Shown: piece by piece, positions 26,801 to 34,403 of the stretch
Layout: each line of letters begins with the position of its first letter
How positions within the stretch are numbered: the stretch's first letter is position 1
Assembly (NCBI RefSeq): GCF_029360725.1
Contig: NZ_JARKMY010000002.1
Span: 248,001 to 312,000, forward strand
Reading direction: 5' to 3'
From: Chryseolinea sp. H1M3-3
GTDB taxonomy: Bacteria > Bacteroidota > Bacteroidia > Cytophagales > Cyclobacteriaceae
DNA length: 64,000 nucleotides
Notes under the pieces: model-generated
Seen by the model: only the letters and a program-made list of their open reading frames with translations
What the model was told of the DNA's origin: nothing
Databases searched by the model: none
Made by a program: the position numbers and the translations under genes

Positions 26801-29156
26801 CTTCAACAACATTCGAAACACCTGGTGTAGATAACGCTACGGCTAAGCGATTTTGTGATCCGAGCTTCATGTAACCTTGCCCGTTCTCGGCATAGGCATA
26901 AGCATGGTCCGAACCAATACTTGAAATCACGGGATTACTTATTCCTTGTTGTGTGATACGATACGCCCTAAAGGAATTATTACCATATTCATGTGCGATC
27001 AGCCAGTTCGCATTGCCGGTGAGGCGTTCCGTACTTCTGGCAAACAACAATACATTCTGTTCGACCAAGCCACCGGTTCCGTTGTTTAATTTTAAATCAA
27101 AAAGTGAATAACGCACTTCGTAAGTGCCCGTTCCGTAGACTTCCTTCGTTGTAAAGATGTAAAAGAGTGTTTCGTCGCCGGGTACAGGAATAATCAAAGC
27201 TGATTGAGATGCCCCTGGTTCGCCACCTATCCCGGTAGCGATTTCTGTGTTCGATCGGTCCCATACTTTATCACCATCCGTGAAGAAAATAACCTGCCCG
27301 TTGCGATCACTGATTGTAGCCGTGCCCTCCGGTGCATTCATGACGGGATTTGAAATCGCTTTGGCGGGATCATCGGGCAGAGGATTAAAATCAATGCCTG
27401 CATTATTTCCAAAGTACCATATGTTGGCGCGCTGATCTTGTATCGTATATTCTTTGATGTTTACGCCCGCATATGTAGAACAGCCACCCACTGTTGCAAC
27501 GAGATAATAATATCCAGCTGAATCGGGCGAAAGGGTATTGGTAGTTTGGCCGGCTAAGAGTCCGGAAGGTCCATACCACTGCAACTGGGGAGTGCCGCTC
27601 CCATTCACCTGAGCCTGAACGGTGAACCTTGTACACGGATTTGGAGGAGGAGATGGCGGATTTGTCTTTTTGGAGAAGGGCAATTCGCAGCTACAAGCCG
27701 TTGTGTCCTGCACCAGGTTAATCTGTGTATCGAAGTCAGTAATATTCAGAATGTTAGTCGCTGTCTCGGTTTGGCCATTCAAAAAAGCTGTTACAGATAC
27801 ATTAAAGGCTCCACCGGCCTGATAGGTATAAACGGGGCTCCAGTCGCTAGAAAATGACCCATCACCAAAATCCCATCTCAGGCTGTCCGCAGTTGGCGAA
27901 ACCGTTGGAAAAAATGAGGTTGGTGCATTTGCGCATAGCCCTTCAGAGGTAAAAGAAACGGCCATATCAACGGTATCCCGTGGCGCAAAGGAAGGAAATT
28001 GTGTGCCGTTGAAATTAGGTGGAGGTGTTCCGAATGGTTGAGGATCATATTGCACCAGGTTTGAAACAGAATCAGTATCGCTTATTTGTCCGACCAGAAA
28101 CGTGCCTGGAGCTGTTTGGTAAATATGATAAATGGTACTGTCGGGTCCCATTTGCAATCCATAGCTATTGGTAATAGCTGGGGATGCCGGAAGAATAGAC
28201 GCCAATGTATTGGAAGGATTATTCAGATCATACTGCAGCACATCGGCAGGAATACCAGCTTCGCCTGTTCTGGAGATGTAAAGATATTGGCCGTTAGCAC
28301 TCCATTCGGTGTCGTACACCGCAGGGTTCGTGGTGCTGGCTACTCCGGAATTGAGCACGGTCTGTTGAAATGTTAACCCACCCGTTGCCGGATCAAAATT
28401 TATTATCTCCACATCGCGGGTACCCTCGTGAGGCGAAACAGCAATGCGTCCGGTTCCTGGGTGGTAAGAAAAGTTTTCAACCGTTTCAATCAGCCCAAGA
28501 CCTGTAAAGGTTGTTGTAGTTGTTGGACCTGACGGCGTGAATTGTGTTACGGTATAGTCGGGTGTTCCGTTGGCGTGTGTGATCAACCAGAAATCGTCTC
28601 CATTAGCATGTGGTATTACCATCATTGCTTCCGATGTGGAAGCATGTCCGGGCACCGCTGTATTTCCTGCTGTTGTTGCTTCTCCAGCGGGCGGAAGGGG
28701 GAATGCTGCATTTCCACCCAACGATATGTCTACGATTCTGTATGAAATGGAGCCGGCTGTAGTCCCATTTGCCGAGTTTGTGAAAACATAGTATTGATTG
28801 TCTTGGCCGGGTACCTTGGCAATAGCGACAGGCTGGTTACCCGCCGTGTTCGCTCCCAGGCCAGTCCCATTTGGCATTACGGTATGGCTACGATCGTAAA
28901 TATTGTTGCCATCTGTATAAAATAAGAGGTCGCCATTGGCTGCATCACTGGCTACGGCACTTCCGCCATTTCCAAAAGCGGGAGCTTGATTGGTGACAAG
29001 TGTTGCCGATCCATCAGAGCGACTGAAACGGATGCCAAACTGACTTCCTCCAAAATACCAGTTATAACCGGAGTAGCTTTGTGCAAGTGAAAGGGAAGGA
29101 AGTAAGATTAGAAAAGATAAAAGGGACCGTAATAATGTAGGGCTCAGCATTTTCAT
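23898..29156 (-). CDS. Giant secreted protein with propeller, PKD and Ig-like domains and T9SS type B C-terminal domain
   Basis: About 1752 residues. A signal peptide (MKMLSPTLLRSLLSFLILLPSLSLAQ) is followed by two homologous beta-propeller-like halves: residues about 30-410 begin NWYFGGSQFGIRF and 585-935 begin NIWYFGNNAGIDF. PKD domains follow each (FDFGDGSFSSDW-type WDFGDGS near 440; FAYVFNTPGNYSVSL near 1000). Next come many Ig-like repeats with paired cysteines, then the gliding-type C-terminal domain (VFIFNRWGEMIYQS, GGYNNNLGQLLPPGTYSYVVRY, ending GVVLLR) that marks export by T9SS and surface attachment through a PorP/SprF partner, which is encoded divergently next door. ATG 29156 fits the signal peptide better than ATG 29177. 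Probably an adhesin or matrix protein; ligand unknown. Confidence 0.88.
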   Translation of the reverse strand: MKMLSPTLLRSLLSFLILLPSLSLAQSYSGYNWYFGGSQFGIRFSRSDGSATLVTNQAPAFGNGGSAVASDAANGDLLFYTDGNNIYDRSHTVMPNGTGLGANTAGNQPVAIAKVPGQDNQYYVFTNSANGTTAGSISYRIVDISLGGNAAFPLPPAGEATTAGNTAVPGHASTSEAMMVIPHANGDDFWLITHANGTPDYTVTQFTPSGPTTTTTFTGLGLIETVENFSYHPGTGRIAVSPHEGTRDVEIINFDPATGGLTFQQTVLNSGVASTTNPAVYDTEWSANGQYLYISRTGEAGIPADVLQYDLNNPSNTLASILPASPAITNSYGLQMGPDSTIYHIYQTAPGTFLVGQISDTDSVSNLVQYDPQPFGTPPPNFNGTQFPSFAPRDTVDMAVSFTSEGLCANAPTSFFPTVSPTADSLRWDFGDGSFSSDWSPVYTYQAGGAFNVSVTAFLNGQTETATNILNITDFDTQINLVQDTTACSCELPFSKKTNPPSPPPNPCTRFTVQAQVNGSGTPQLQWYGPSGLLAGQTTNTLSPDSAGYYYLVATVGGCSTYAGVNIKEYTIQDQRANIWYFGNNAGIDFNPLPDDPAKAISNPVMNAPEGTATISDRNGQVIFFTDGDKVWDRSNTEIATGIGGEPGASQSALIIPVPGDETLFYIFTTKEVYGTGTYEVRYSLFDLKLNNGTGGLVEQNVLLFARSTERLTGNANWLIAHEYGNNSFRAYRITQQGISNPVISSIGSDHAYAYAENGQGYMKLGSQNRLAVALSTPGVSNVVEVFDFTDSTGVVSNFRTANLNEPNGQVYGVEVSPGGNKLFATLQNGGTSRLVEFAFDSLGIPYLKKPPVAPVTEKLGAIQVGPDGQLYVASDGQQYLKVIQVVEDTTQVSVFQPTNFDLLGGTNSNLGLPNFIQTIADPIQGPGISVSGACIRDSVTFAGAATDPIDEFFWQLSQAGSVLTTSDQETFAYVFNTPGNYSVSLRLTNRCGLDTTMTQNFIINDVPPNPTASVVLCTGSQTLDANPGNLPGLTYVWSTGDSTETITVNRQAIYRVTVTNAAGCVTNGDIRAVDNRPIVNLGNDITICQNTPIAPLNAQNPGATYAWEYNDVPNGNTSRTQSVNTSLVSPPTSEYKVTITDPITSCFVKDSVVYTINPSPVITPPVVGHTSDCALSDGSISFTITGPPSSLFTYSITGPSTASDIDQPTGTNVAAGGLDAGTYGITVADQVTGCALINTATINDGTFTATTNQVGTCDPLAIQVTPAGGVVYPVTYRVINAATALQVGNGSVPAGPNFNTQGLPSGNYVVEITANNGCRFSAPATLTQNPPLVVTFDDTDICNGTITAIAAGATTFNWSASDAGSLTNPGSSAMVTVNEGTYTLRVTTDAPPGSCPGTDSTTVTIDNFIPTFSQTDACQDQVTLTATPASGPYTYRWYRNGVLVNGGGGRQIVAYNPLDDNVPYYVQVVSSLNGCAKTTPPVPVQVDGELTVSLVTTTPCEGSPFTLTATPNRSASFQWSIDGALISGEIGPTLNENRAGTYTVTATSASCTATADLDIILAPVTPGLLREEAFICPDPANPNPETRQIVLDPGDFTSYDWYRNGVSLSWTDPTYTAAEPGIFSVNLINAFGCASNDKTEVFEECDPVIVGPNAFRPTSNVTGMGGDKVNQSFRLFTFFIDDEDFQVFIFNRWGEMIYQSPERDFKWNGGYNNNLGQLLPPGTYSYVVRYKSSYRPEEGIQEKRGGVVLLR

Positions 29157-29199
29157 ACTCGAAACACGGATCAGCATACTCTCAAGAATTATTCTGGGA

Positions 29200-29207
29200 C
29201 AAATCTA
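29200..29207 (-). promoter_or_regulatory. -7 promoter box for the giant cargo gene
   Basis: On the minus strand the bases read TAGATTTG, an exact TAnnTTTG box. It ends about 23 bases before the ATG at 29177 and 44 before the ATG at 29156. Confidence 0.45.
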
Positions 29208-29450
29208 AAACGCTCAAGTTTATGTAAAGTATACAATTTGGGTAAATTTTCCGTTATGTATTCCGTTGTCTGTTGTTCGTAGTTGGTTAAAAGGGAATAG
29301 TTGATAGTAATAAACAATTGGATGGTGATGCTATTGAAATTTACATGTTCAGCTTTGGGACACAATCCAACTTCGACGACTTACTATTGACTTTTGACCA
29401 ATAACTAATAACTATTAACGGATAAGCTATAACGGATTTCCGACAAAGGC

Positions 29451-29458
29451 TATATTTG
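29451..29458 (+). promoter_or_regulatory. -7 promoter box for porP/sprF
   Basis: TATATTTG is an exact TAnnTTTG box 28 bases before ATG 29487. A good -33 TTG was not found. Confidence 0.5.
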
Positions 29459-29486
29459 CTTTATTTGCGTAATTTAAATTACCCGG

Positions 29487-30536
29487 ATGTTAATGTACAG
29501 GATACTCCTGCTCTTTTGTGTGTTGATGCTGGCGCTGGATAGTTCGGTAACTGCACAAGATCCTCAATTTTCTCAGTTTTATGCTGCACCCTTGTATTTG
29601 AATCCTGCGATGGCCGGCGCGACAGGCCAGGCGCGTGCTGGAATTAATTACCGAAATCAATGGCCAGCCATAGATGCAAATTTTACTACGCTGTCGGCTT
29701 ATTTTGATTATTTTATTGAAGATTATAACAGTTCCGTTGGTCTCATTATAACAAGGGACACAGAGGGACTTGCCGGTTTGCGCTCATTAAGTGTTGGTTT
29801 GCAGTACGCCTATGAAATTCAAATCAACGAAAACCTGGGCTTCAGACCGGGTGTACAAGTCGCACTTTATAACCGTGACATCAATTTTGGTAAACTGACT
29901 TTCGGAGATCAGTTCGATCCCACTACCGGAAACTTTCTCGACCAACCCACTGCAGAAACTTTCAGAACAAATTTCAGCAAAACCTTCGTGGATATTTCTT
30001 TCGGCGGTGTATTCTTTACGCGCACGGCATGGCTGGGTGTCTCGGGATGGCATTTAACGCAACCAAACCAAAGCATTATTGATGAAGACAGCCCACTTCC
30101 AGTAAAACTTTCGGTGCATGGTGGATTCAAGTTTTATTTGAGACCCAACACAGTAGGTAGTGGTGTTTACGCAAGAAAAGGTGAACGAAGTATAGCCCCG
30201 GCGTTTCAGTACAGACACCAGGGAAAATTTGACCAGATGGATATTGGCCTTTATTTCACCGCTGAACCCATCGTGCTCGGTACATGGTACAGAGGGGTGC
30301 CGTTTAAAAATGTAGGAGATTTTGTGAATAACGAATCTATAGTCCTCCTGCTTGGCTTTGTAAAACTCGGCGCTAAAGACGCGATTAACATTGGATATAG
30401 TTTCGACTATACTATCTCAAAATTAGGAACAGGTAGCGGCGGTGCGCATGAATTCAGCCTGGTCTACACCTGGCCCATGCGCAATCCGAGAAAACCCCCG
30501 AAAGATAAGTTGATGATTCCTTGCCCTGATTTTTAA
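29487..30536 (+). CDS. PorP/SprF family T9SS outer-membrane protein
   Basis: The 349-residue protein has a signal peptide (ends SSVTAQ) and then the family hallmark DPQFSQFYAAPLYLNPAMAGATG, followed by GINYRNQWPAIDANFTT-like strands. The rest is a series of beta-barrel strands (VGLQYAYEIQINENLGFRPGVQVALY, GGVFFTRTAWLGVSGWHL). PorP/SprF proteins are integral outer-membrane partners of cargo with type B sorting domains, giving surface attachment or secretion of that cargo. The divergent neighbour is such a cargo, so these two probably form a dedicated pair. Length is normal. ATG 29487 is used; ATG 29493 is also possible. Confidence 0.9.
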   Translation: MLMYRILLLFCVLMLALDSSVTAQDPQFSQFYAAPLYLNPAMAGATGQARAGINYRNQWPAIDANFTTLSAYFDYFIEDYNSSVGLIITRDTEGLAGLRSLSVGLQYAYEIQINENLGFRPGVQVALYNRDINFGKLTFGDQFDPTTGNFLDQPTAETFRTNFSKTFVDISFGGVFFTRTAWLGVSGWHLTQPNQSIIDEDSPLPVKLSVHGGFKFYLRPNTVGSGVYARKGERSIAPAFQYRHQGKFDQMDIGLYFTAEPIVLGTWYRGVPFKNVGDFVNNESIVLLLGFVKLGAKDAINIGYSFDYTISKLGTGSGGAHEFSLVYTWPMRNPRKPPKDKLMIPCPDF

Positions 30537-30546
30537 AACGGTAAAT

Positions 30547-30588
30547 GCATAAAGCAAAAAATATAAACGAATACTTTTTGCTTTGTGC
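30547..30588. terminator. Bidirectional terminator between porP/sprF and the SlyD-like gene
   Basis: AAAGCAAAAA at 30551-30560 pairs perfectly with TTTTTGCTTT at 30575-30584, extended by GCA/TGC outside. A and T runs inside the stem give a terminator for both convergent genes. Confidence 0.7.
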
Positions 30589-30597
30589 ACTTATTGA

Positions 30598-31068
30598 TTA
30601 ATGGTGGTGACCACCTGGACCATGAACGTGTCCGTGTGTTATTTCTTCCTCCGTGGCATTTCTAACTTCCATTACTTCTACCGCGAAATTTAATTCAACG
30701 CCTGCAAGCGGATGATTGGCATCGACAGTTATCGAATCAAGACCGACTTCAGTTACCGTAACAACTGCTCCGCGGTCTGTAGAAAACTTCATCCCTTTCT
30801 TTACCTCTTGATCTCCGAATGCTGAACGGGGAACTTTCTGTGTCATGGAAGGATCTTTTTCACCATAGCCCCTGTCTGGAGAAATCTTCAATTGAAATTT
30901 GTCTCCTTTTGATTTTCCTTCAAGACCTTCCTCCATGCCGATAATTAAATTTCCGGCTCCGTGTAAATAATAGAGCGGTTCCCGTCCATCGCTTGTGTCA
31001 ATTACAGTACCTGTATTGTCTCGTAAAGTGTAATGGATCCCGGCTACCTTATGTTTCGTAATCTGCAT
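30598..31068 (-). CDS. SlyD-like FKBP-type peptidyl-prolyl isomerase
   Basis: A 156-residue cytoplasmic isomerase/chaperone of the SlyD type. It opens MQITKHKVAGIHYTLRDNTG, followed by the active-site segments YYLHGAGNLIIGMEEGLEGK, DKFQLKISPDRGYGEKD, and the inserted-flap domain (YGEKDPSMTQKVPRSAFG to VDANHPLAGVELNFAVEV). The C-terminal tail is histidine-rich (HGHVHGPGGHHH), the likely nickel/zinc-binding site of this family. The histidine count is lower than in E. coli SlyD. It is convergent with porP/sprF. Confidence 0.93.
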   Translation of the reverse strand: MQITKHKVAGIHYTLRDNTGTVIDTSDGREPLYYLHGAGNLIIGMEEGLEGKSKGDKFQLKISPDRGYGEKDPSMTQKVPRSAFGDQEVKKGMKFSTDRGAVVTVTEVGLDSITVDANHPLAGVELNFAVEVMEVRNATEEEITHGHVHGPGGHHH

Positions 31069-31150
31069 AGTTGTGTTGTTAATTGTTATTGATCAGGCGG
31101 GTATTGAGCTTGATTTATCCCAAACAACAAAACTCACGTGAATGTTGGTT

Positions 31151-31158
31151 CAAAGGTA
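31151..31158 (-). promoter_or_regulatory. -7 promoter box for the SlyD-like gene
   Basis: On the minus strand the bases read TACCTTTG, an exact TAnnTTTG box, about 80 bases upstream of the ATG at 31068. Confidence 0.45.
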
Positions 31159-31349
31159 GTAAAGATTGCGAAATCCTTTCCGTTTCTACTAGAGGATTCT
31201 AATCCTGGAACCTGAAAAAAAATTCTATGAGAATGGTTGTAAAAAGAGGATTTTCAATGTAAAAAGCAGAATAAAGCACGGCTGAATATTGGCAATGTCT
31301 GGCTTAGACCATTCATCATTTGGAAGGTAATTTTAATGGTGATCCAAAT

Positions 31350-31715
31350 TCATAAACTATTAAATCTCGCGTAAGCGATAAATGAAGTTATGATCACCAT
31401 AGCCACAATGATTACAACTTTTGCAGTTTCTTTTGTTTGCACGTGAATGCGTATTGCTAATATCATAATAGTACACAATCCCATGGCCGCGATCGGTGTA
31501 AGTATAGGCATGATTCCGGTAGCAAACGGTACGATTATTCCTATAGCGCCAAGAATCTCCGCAAGTCCGATGAGTCTTATTTGAATTGATGAGTAATCCT
31601 GAACAAAGGGCTGTTTCGCGATCATCTTTTCTTTCGGCACAAAAATTTTTAGCAATCCGCCTGAAGTAAACATAGCGGCAAGAAGTGATTGGGCGATCCA
31701 AAGTATTGTATTCAT
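31350..31715 (-). CDS. DoxX-family membrane protein
   Basis: The 121-residue inner-membrane protein has four predicted helices: WIAQSLLAAMFTSGGLLKIF at the start, then IRLIGLAEILGAIGIIVPFA, TPIAAMGLCTIMILAIRIHV, and the C-terminal VVIIVAMVIITSFIAYAR. This is the DoxX/DoxD-like fold seen in small redox-associated membrane proteins. It is divergent from an HxlR regulator with a palindromic operator in between (31768-31791), a familiar arrangement where HxlR senses an electrophile or oxidant and represses the neighbour. The frame at 31360-31701 in another phase is a shadow. Confidence 0.85.
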   Translation of the reverse strand: MNTILWIAQSLLAAMFTSGGLLKIFVPKEKMIAKQPFVQDYSSIQIRLIGLAEILGAIGIIVPFATGIMPILTPIAAMGLCTIMILAIRIHVQTKETAKVVIIVAMVIITSFIAYARFNSL

Positions 31716-31767
31716 ATCTTTAATTGTTTAACACTGCAAGCTTACATAGATTTGATATCCAAAATAT

Positions 31768-31791
31768 ACCAGTATCCCAATGGATACCGGT
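31768..31791. promoter_or_regulatory. Palindromic operator between doxX and hxlR
   Basis: ACCAGTATCC at 31768-31777 and GGATACCGGT at 31782-31791 form a 10-base inverted repeat with one mismatch and a 4-base spacer (CAAT). It lies 20 bases before the hxlR start and 52 before doxX. A dimeric winged-helix HxlR protein is expected to bind such a site. A half-site-like GATATCC precedes it at about 31754. Confidence 0.65.
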
Positions 31792-31811
31792 TTACTTAAT
31801 GAAACCGCCTT

Positions 31812-32153
31812 ATGGAACACAGTAAATGCGAGAAAGCTCTTCTACCGGTTCGCGATGCATTAGATGTATTAAATGGTAAATGGAAACTTCAAATAATACT
31901 CGCTTTAACATTTGGAGATTTGCGCTTTAAGGAAATGCAGCGACGTATTGCCGGAATCACCGCTAAGATGTTGTCGAAAGAATTGAAGGAATTGGAAGTT
32001 AACCAATTGGTAAAACGAACGGTATACGATACCATCCCTGTTACGGTGGAATATTCGCTAACACCCTATGGAAAAACACTCAAAAAGGTAATTGTTGAGT
32101 TAGAATCATGGGGTAGAAAGCATCGGGAAAAGATCATGGGTAAAAAAAAATAA
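31812..32153 (+). CDS. HxlR-family transcriptional regulator
   Basis: The 113-residue winged-helix protein has the HxlR core: ALDVLNGKWKLQIILALTFGDLRFKEMQRRIAGITAKMLSKELKELE and the wing region VEYSLTPYGKTL, with DTIPVTVEYSL typical of the family. C6 near the N-terminus (HSKCEKALL) is where redox-sensing HxlR proteins (YodB, HypR) keep a cysteine. It is divergent from doxX with the palindrome in front of it, so it probably represses doxX and perhaps itself. ATG 31812 gives MEHSKCEK, which fits. Confidence 0.9.
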   Translation: MEHSKCEKALLPVRDALDVLNGKWKLQIILALTFGDLRFKEMQRRIAGITAKMLSKELKELEVNQLVKRTVYDTIPVTVEYSLTPYGKTLKKVIVELESWGRKHREKIMGKKK

Positions 32154-32278
32154 TGGCATCATAAGTCATAATTTGTTAGTTTTAATAACTAAAAATTTTT
32201 CCCTTATAACATTGTTGACTGTGGCATGTTAATTTTTTAGGGATCGAACCATACCATTTTTTGAACTCTGGAATAGGC

Positions 32279-33283
32279 ATGAAGATAGCCTTACATTTAA
32301 CAATCATTATCGTAAGCTTGATAAGTAATATTGCAAGTGCGCAGCATGACTCGACCTATTATGTTTCATACGCCGATCAAGTCACCAGCCGGTTTTATTT
32401 TTCGAAGAAGTACACCGAATTAACGATCGCAGATGAAAAGTATAGTCTTACTTTCCGACCCAACACCACGCTGAACATGGGGGTGGGTGCTACCTACAAA
32501 TGGGCAACCTTAAACCTGGCTTACGGCTTTGGTTTCTTGAACCCGGACCGGGGACGGGGAAAAACCAAATATCTCGATCTGCAATTTCATTCCTACGGGC
32601 GAAAATTTATTACCGATGTATTTGGGCAATTTTACAGAGGGTTCTTCTTATCATCTAACAGTACAAACATCAAGGCTAAAGAATATTATTTCAGACCTGA
32701 TCTTCGCGTCAGGTACATAGGTACATCTGTACAATATATTCTAAATCACAAAAAGTTCTCTTATAGAGCAGCGTTTCTTCAGAATGAGTGGCAGAAGAAA
32801 TCTGCTGGAACATTCATTTTTGGATTGGAAGCATATAGCGGAAAGGTAGACGCCGACAGCACGATCATTCCCACAATCGTTAATGGTGAAGAAGCTGACC
32901 GTAATATTAAATTGCTTCGCTTTTTTGAATTTGGACCCAATGCTGGGTATGCATATACCCTGGTCGTTAAAAAGCATTTTTTCCTGACGGGCTCGGCTTC
33001 AATCAGTCTGGATTATGGTGAGAATACGATTTCGGATCGGGATGGGCAAAAAAAGACTACAGGTGTTAGTCCCAATACTTTTTTTAGATTGTTTGGGGGG
33101 TACAATTCCAAGACATGGGCCATTAGTTTGATCTATGTTACGAACGGCGTACGCTTGGCGACCGAAAGCATTGAACGACAAATTATTCTCAATACAGGTA
33201 ATTTCAGGTTTAATTATGTTTATCGCTTTCCCCTCAGTAAAAAGGCGAAACGTTATTTAAACGTAATCGATCAAACAGGTTAG
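32279..33283 (+). CDS. DUF4421-family outer-membrane protein
   Basis: The 334-residue product begins with a signal peptide (MKIALHLTIIIVSLISNIASAQ; six residues of the upstream frame are omitted). The mature part contains SYADQVTSRFYFSKKYTELTI, LTFRPNTTLNMGVGATYKWATLNLAYGFGFLNP, and YLDLQFHSYGRKFITDVFGQFYRGFFL, which I recognise as the DUF4421 pattern. Repeated alternating strands suggest a beta-barrel or sandwich at the outer membrane. It stands between hxlR and the CDF exporter (which reads toward it). The function is unknown. ATG 32279 starts the signal peptide cleanly; ATG 32261 is the alternative. Confidence 0.8.
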   Translation: MKIALHLTIIIVSLISNIASAQHDSTYYVSYADQVTSRFYFSKKYTELTIADEKYSLTFRPNTTLNMGVGATYKWATLNLAYGFGFLNPDRGRGKTKYLDLQFHSYGRKFITDVFGQFYRGFFLSSNSTNIKAKEYYFRPDLRVRYIGTSVQYILNHKKFSYRAAFLQNEWQKKSAGTFIFGLEAYSGKVDADSTIIPTIVNGEEADRNIKLLRFFEFGPNAGYAYTLVVKKHFFLTGSASISLDYGENTISDRDGQKKTTGVSPNTFFRLFGGYNSKTWAISLIYVTNGVRLATESIERQIILNTGNFRFNYVYRFPLSKKAKRYLNVIDQTG

Positions 33284-33336
33284 TGCGGGTAGATCGTCCG
33301 TCATAAGCCGTTGTTCGTATTCAAACTTCTGATCGT

Positions 33337-34275
33337 TTACCGCTTACAATTTTTATCATCATGTTTTTCGTCGTCATAGCCCACAACTTCCGTCTCAAGG
33401 GTGGCGTGCTGAATTCCCAAGTGTGCCAAGGTATGCTTGAATTTATTTTTTAATGCCAATGCCTCTTCGTGGGTTACAGAATCGGAGAAAACCAAGTGGG
33501 CAGTCATTGCATTTTCTGCCGTACTCATTGCCCAAACATGAATATGATGAATGTCGTTTATACCAGAAAGTTTCATGGCAGCTTCGCGAATACGCTCGAT
33601 CTTAATATTGGCCGGTACAGCATCCAGAGACAATGATAAACTATCACGTAAAAGATTCCAGGTACTAGTTAGGATAACGACCATGATAATGACACTGATC
33701 AAAGGATCGAGCCACAGCCATTGGGTGACGTTCATCAAAATCCCTCCGGCAACGACGCCTATCGAAACCAAAGCATCCACCAGCAGGTGAAGATAGGCGC
33801 CTTTAAGGTTCAAATCTTTTTTTCGATCTCTAAAAAAAAGCAAAGCGGAGATTCCATTGATGACAATTCCAATGGCAGCCACGTAAATCACAATATTTGC
33901 GACGACTGGTTGAGGATTAAAAAAGCGTTGAAGGGATTCGAATCCGATACTGCCAATGGCAATTAATAAAATAACCGCGTTCAACAAGGAAATGAGAATA
34001 GAGGCTTTGCGATAGCCATAAGTAAACTTCTCCGTAGGTTTGATTTTCAAAAGTTTAAATGCTAACAACGCAAGGGCCAGGCTCGCTACGTCACTTAAAT
34101 TATGACCGGCATCTGAAATTAATGCCAGAGAATTTGAGAAAAATCCCGCCGCAAATTCAGCGACGACGAAAAGTATATTTAGAATGATACCTACAATTAA
34201 AGATCTATTTACCTGCGAAAGATCCAACGCATGCGTGTGATGATGAGGATGATAATCGTGGCTATGGTTGTGCAT
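33337..34275 (-). CDS. Cation diffusion facilitator (zinc/cobalt/cadmium exporter)
   Basis: About 312 residues with six transmembrane helices and a His-rich N-terminus (MHNHSHDYHPHHHTHALD) for metal binding. The family motif is SLALISDAGHNLSDVASLAL in the first half, with a matching HxxxD in helix V (LHLLVDALVSIGV). The C-terminal cytoplasmic domain (DAVPANIKIERIREAAM, HHIHVWAMSTAENAMTAHL) is the metal-sensing ferredoxin-like fold. It exports divalent metals from the cytoplasm in exchange for protons. ATG 34275 begins the His stretch; the frame extends 12 codons upstream to ATG 34311. It reads toward DUF4421 with 53 bases between stops. Confidence 0.93.
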   Translation of the reverse strand: MHNHSHDYHPHHHTHALDLSQVNRSLIVGIILNILFVVAEFAAGFFSNSLALISDAGHNLSDVASLALALLAFKLLKIKPTEKFTYGYRKASILISLLNAVILLIAIGSIGFESLQRFFNPQPVVANIVIYVAAIGIVINGISALLFFRDRKKDLNLKGAYLHLLVDALVSIGVVAGGILMNVTQWLWLDPLISVIIMVVILTSTWNLLRDSLSLSLDAVPANIKIERIREAAMKLSGINDIHHIHVWAMSTAENAMTAHLVFSDSVTHEEALALKNKFKHTLAHLGIQHATLETEVVGYDDEKHDDKNCKR

Positions 34276-34403
34276 CGTGGTCGCTTTAGCAGCAGCAAAG
34301 TTAAGCGACAAGCACGTGCAACAGGTTTACATTTAAGAGGAAAGTGTTTATGTGTTTACGTGTTGGGGTGTTTATGTTCCGTCAGGGCTGCTTTGTAGCT
34401 TTT

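Larger units (their letters stand above)
29178..29486. other. Divergent intergenic region between the giant cargo and PorP/SprF
   Basis: The 309-base AT-rich stretch has an exact -7 box on each strand (entered separately) and AT-rich repeats such as ACTAATAACTATTAAC near 29405. No gene was seen. It plausibly sets coordinated expression of cargo and anchor protein. Confidence 0.5.
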
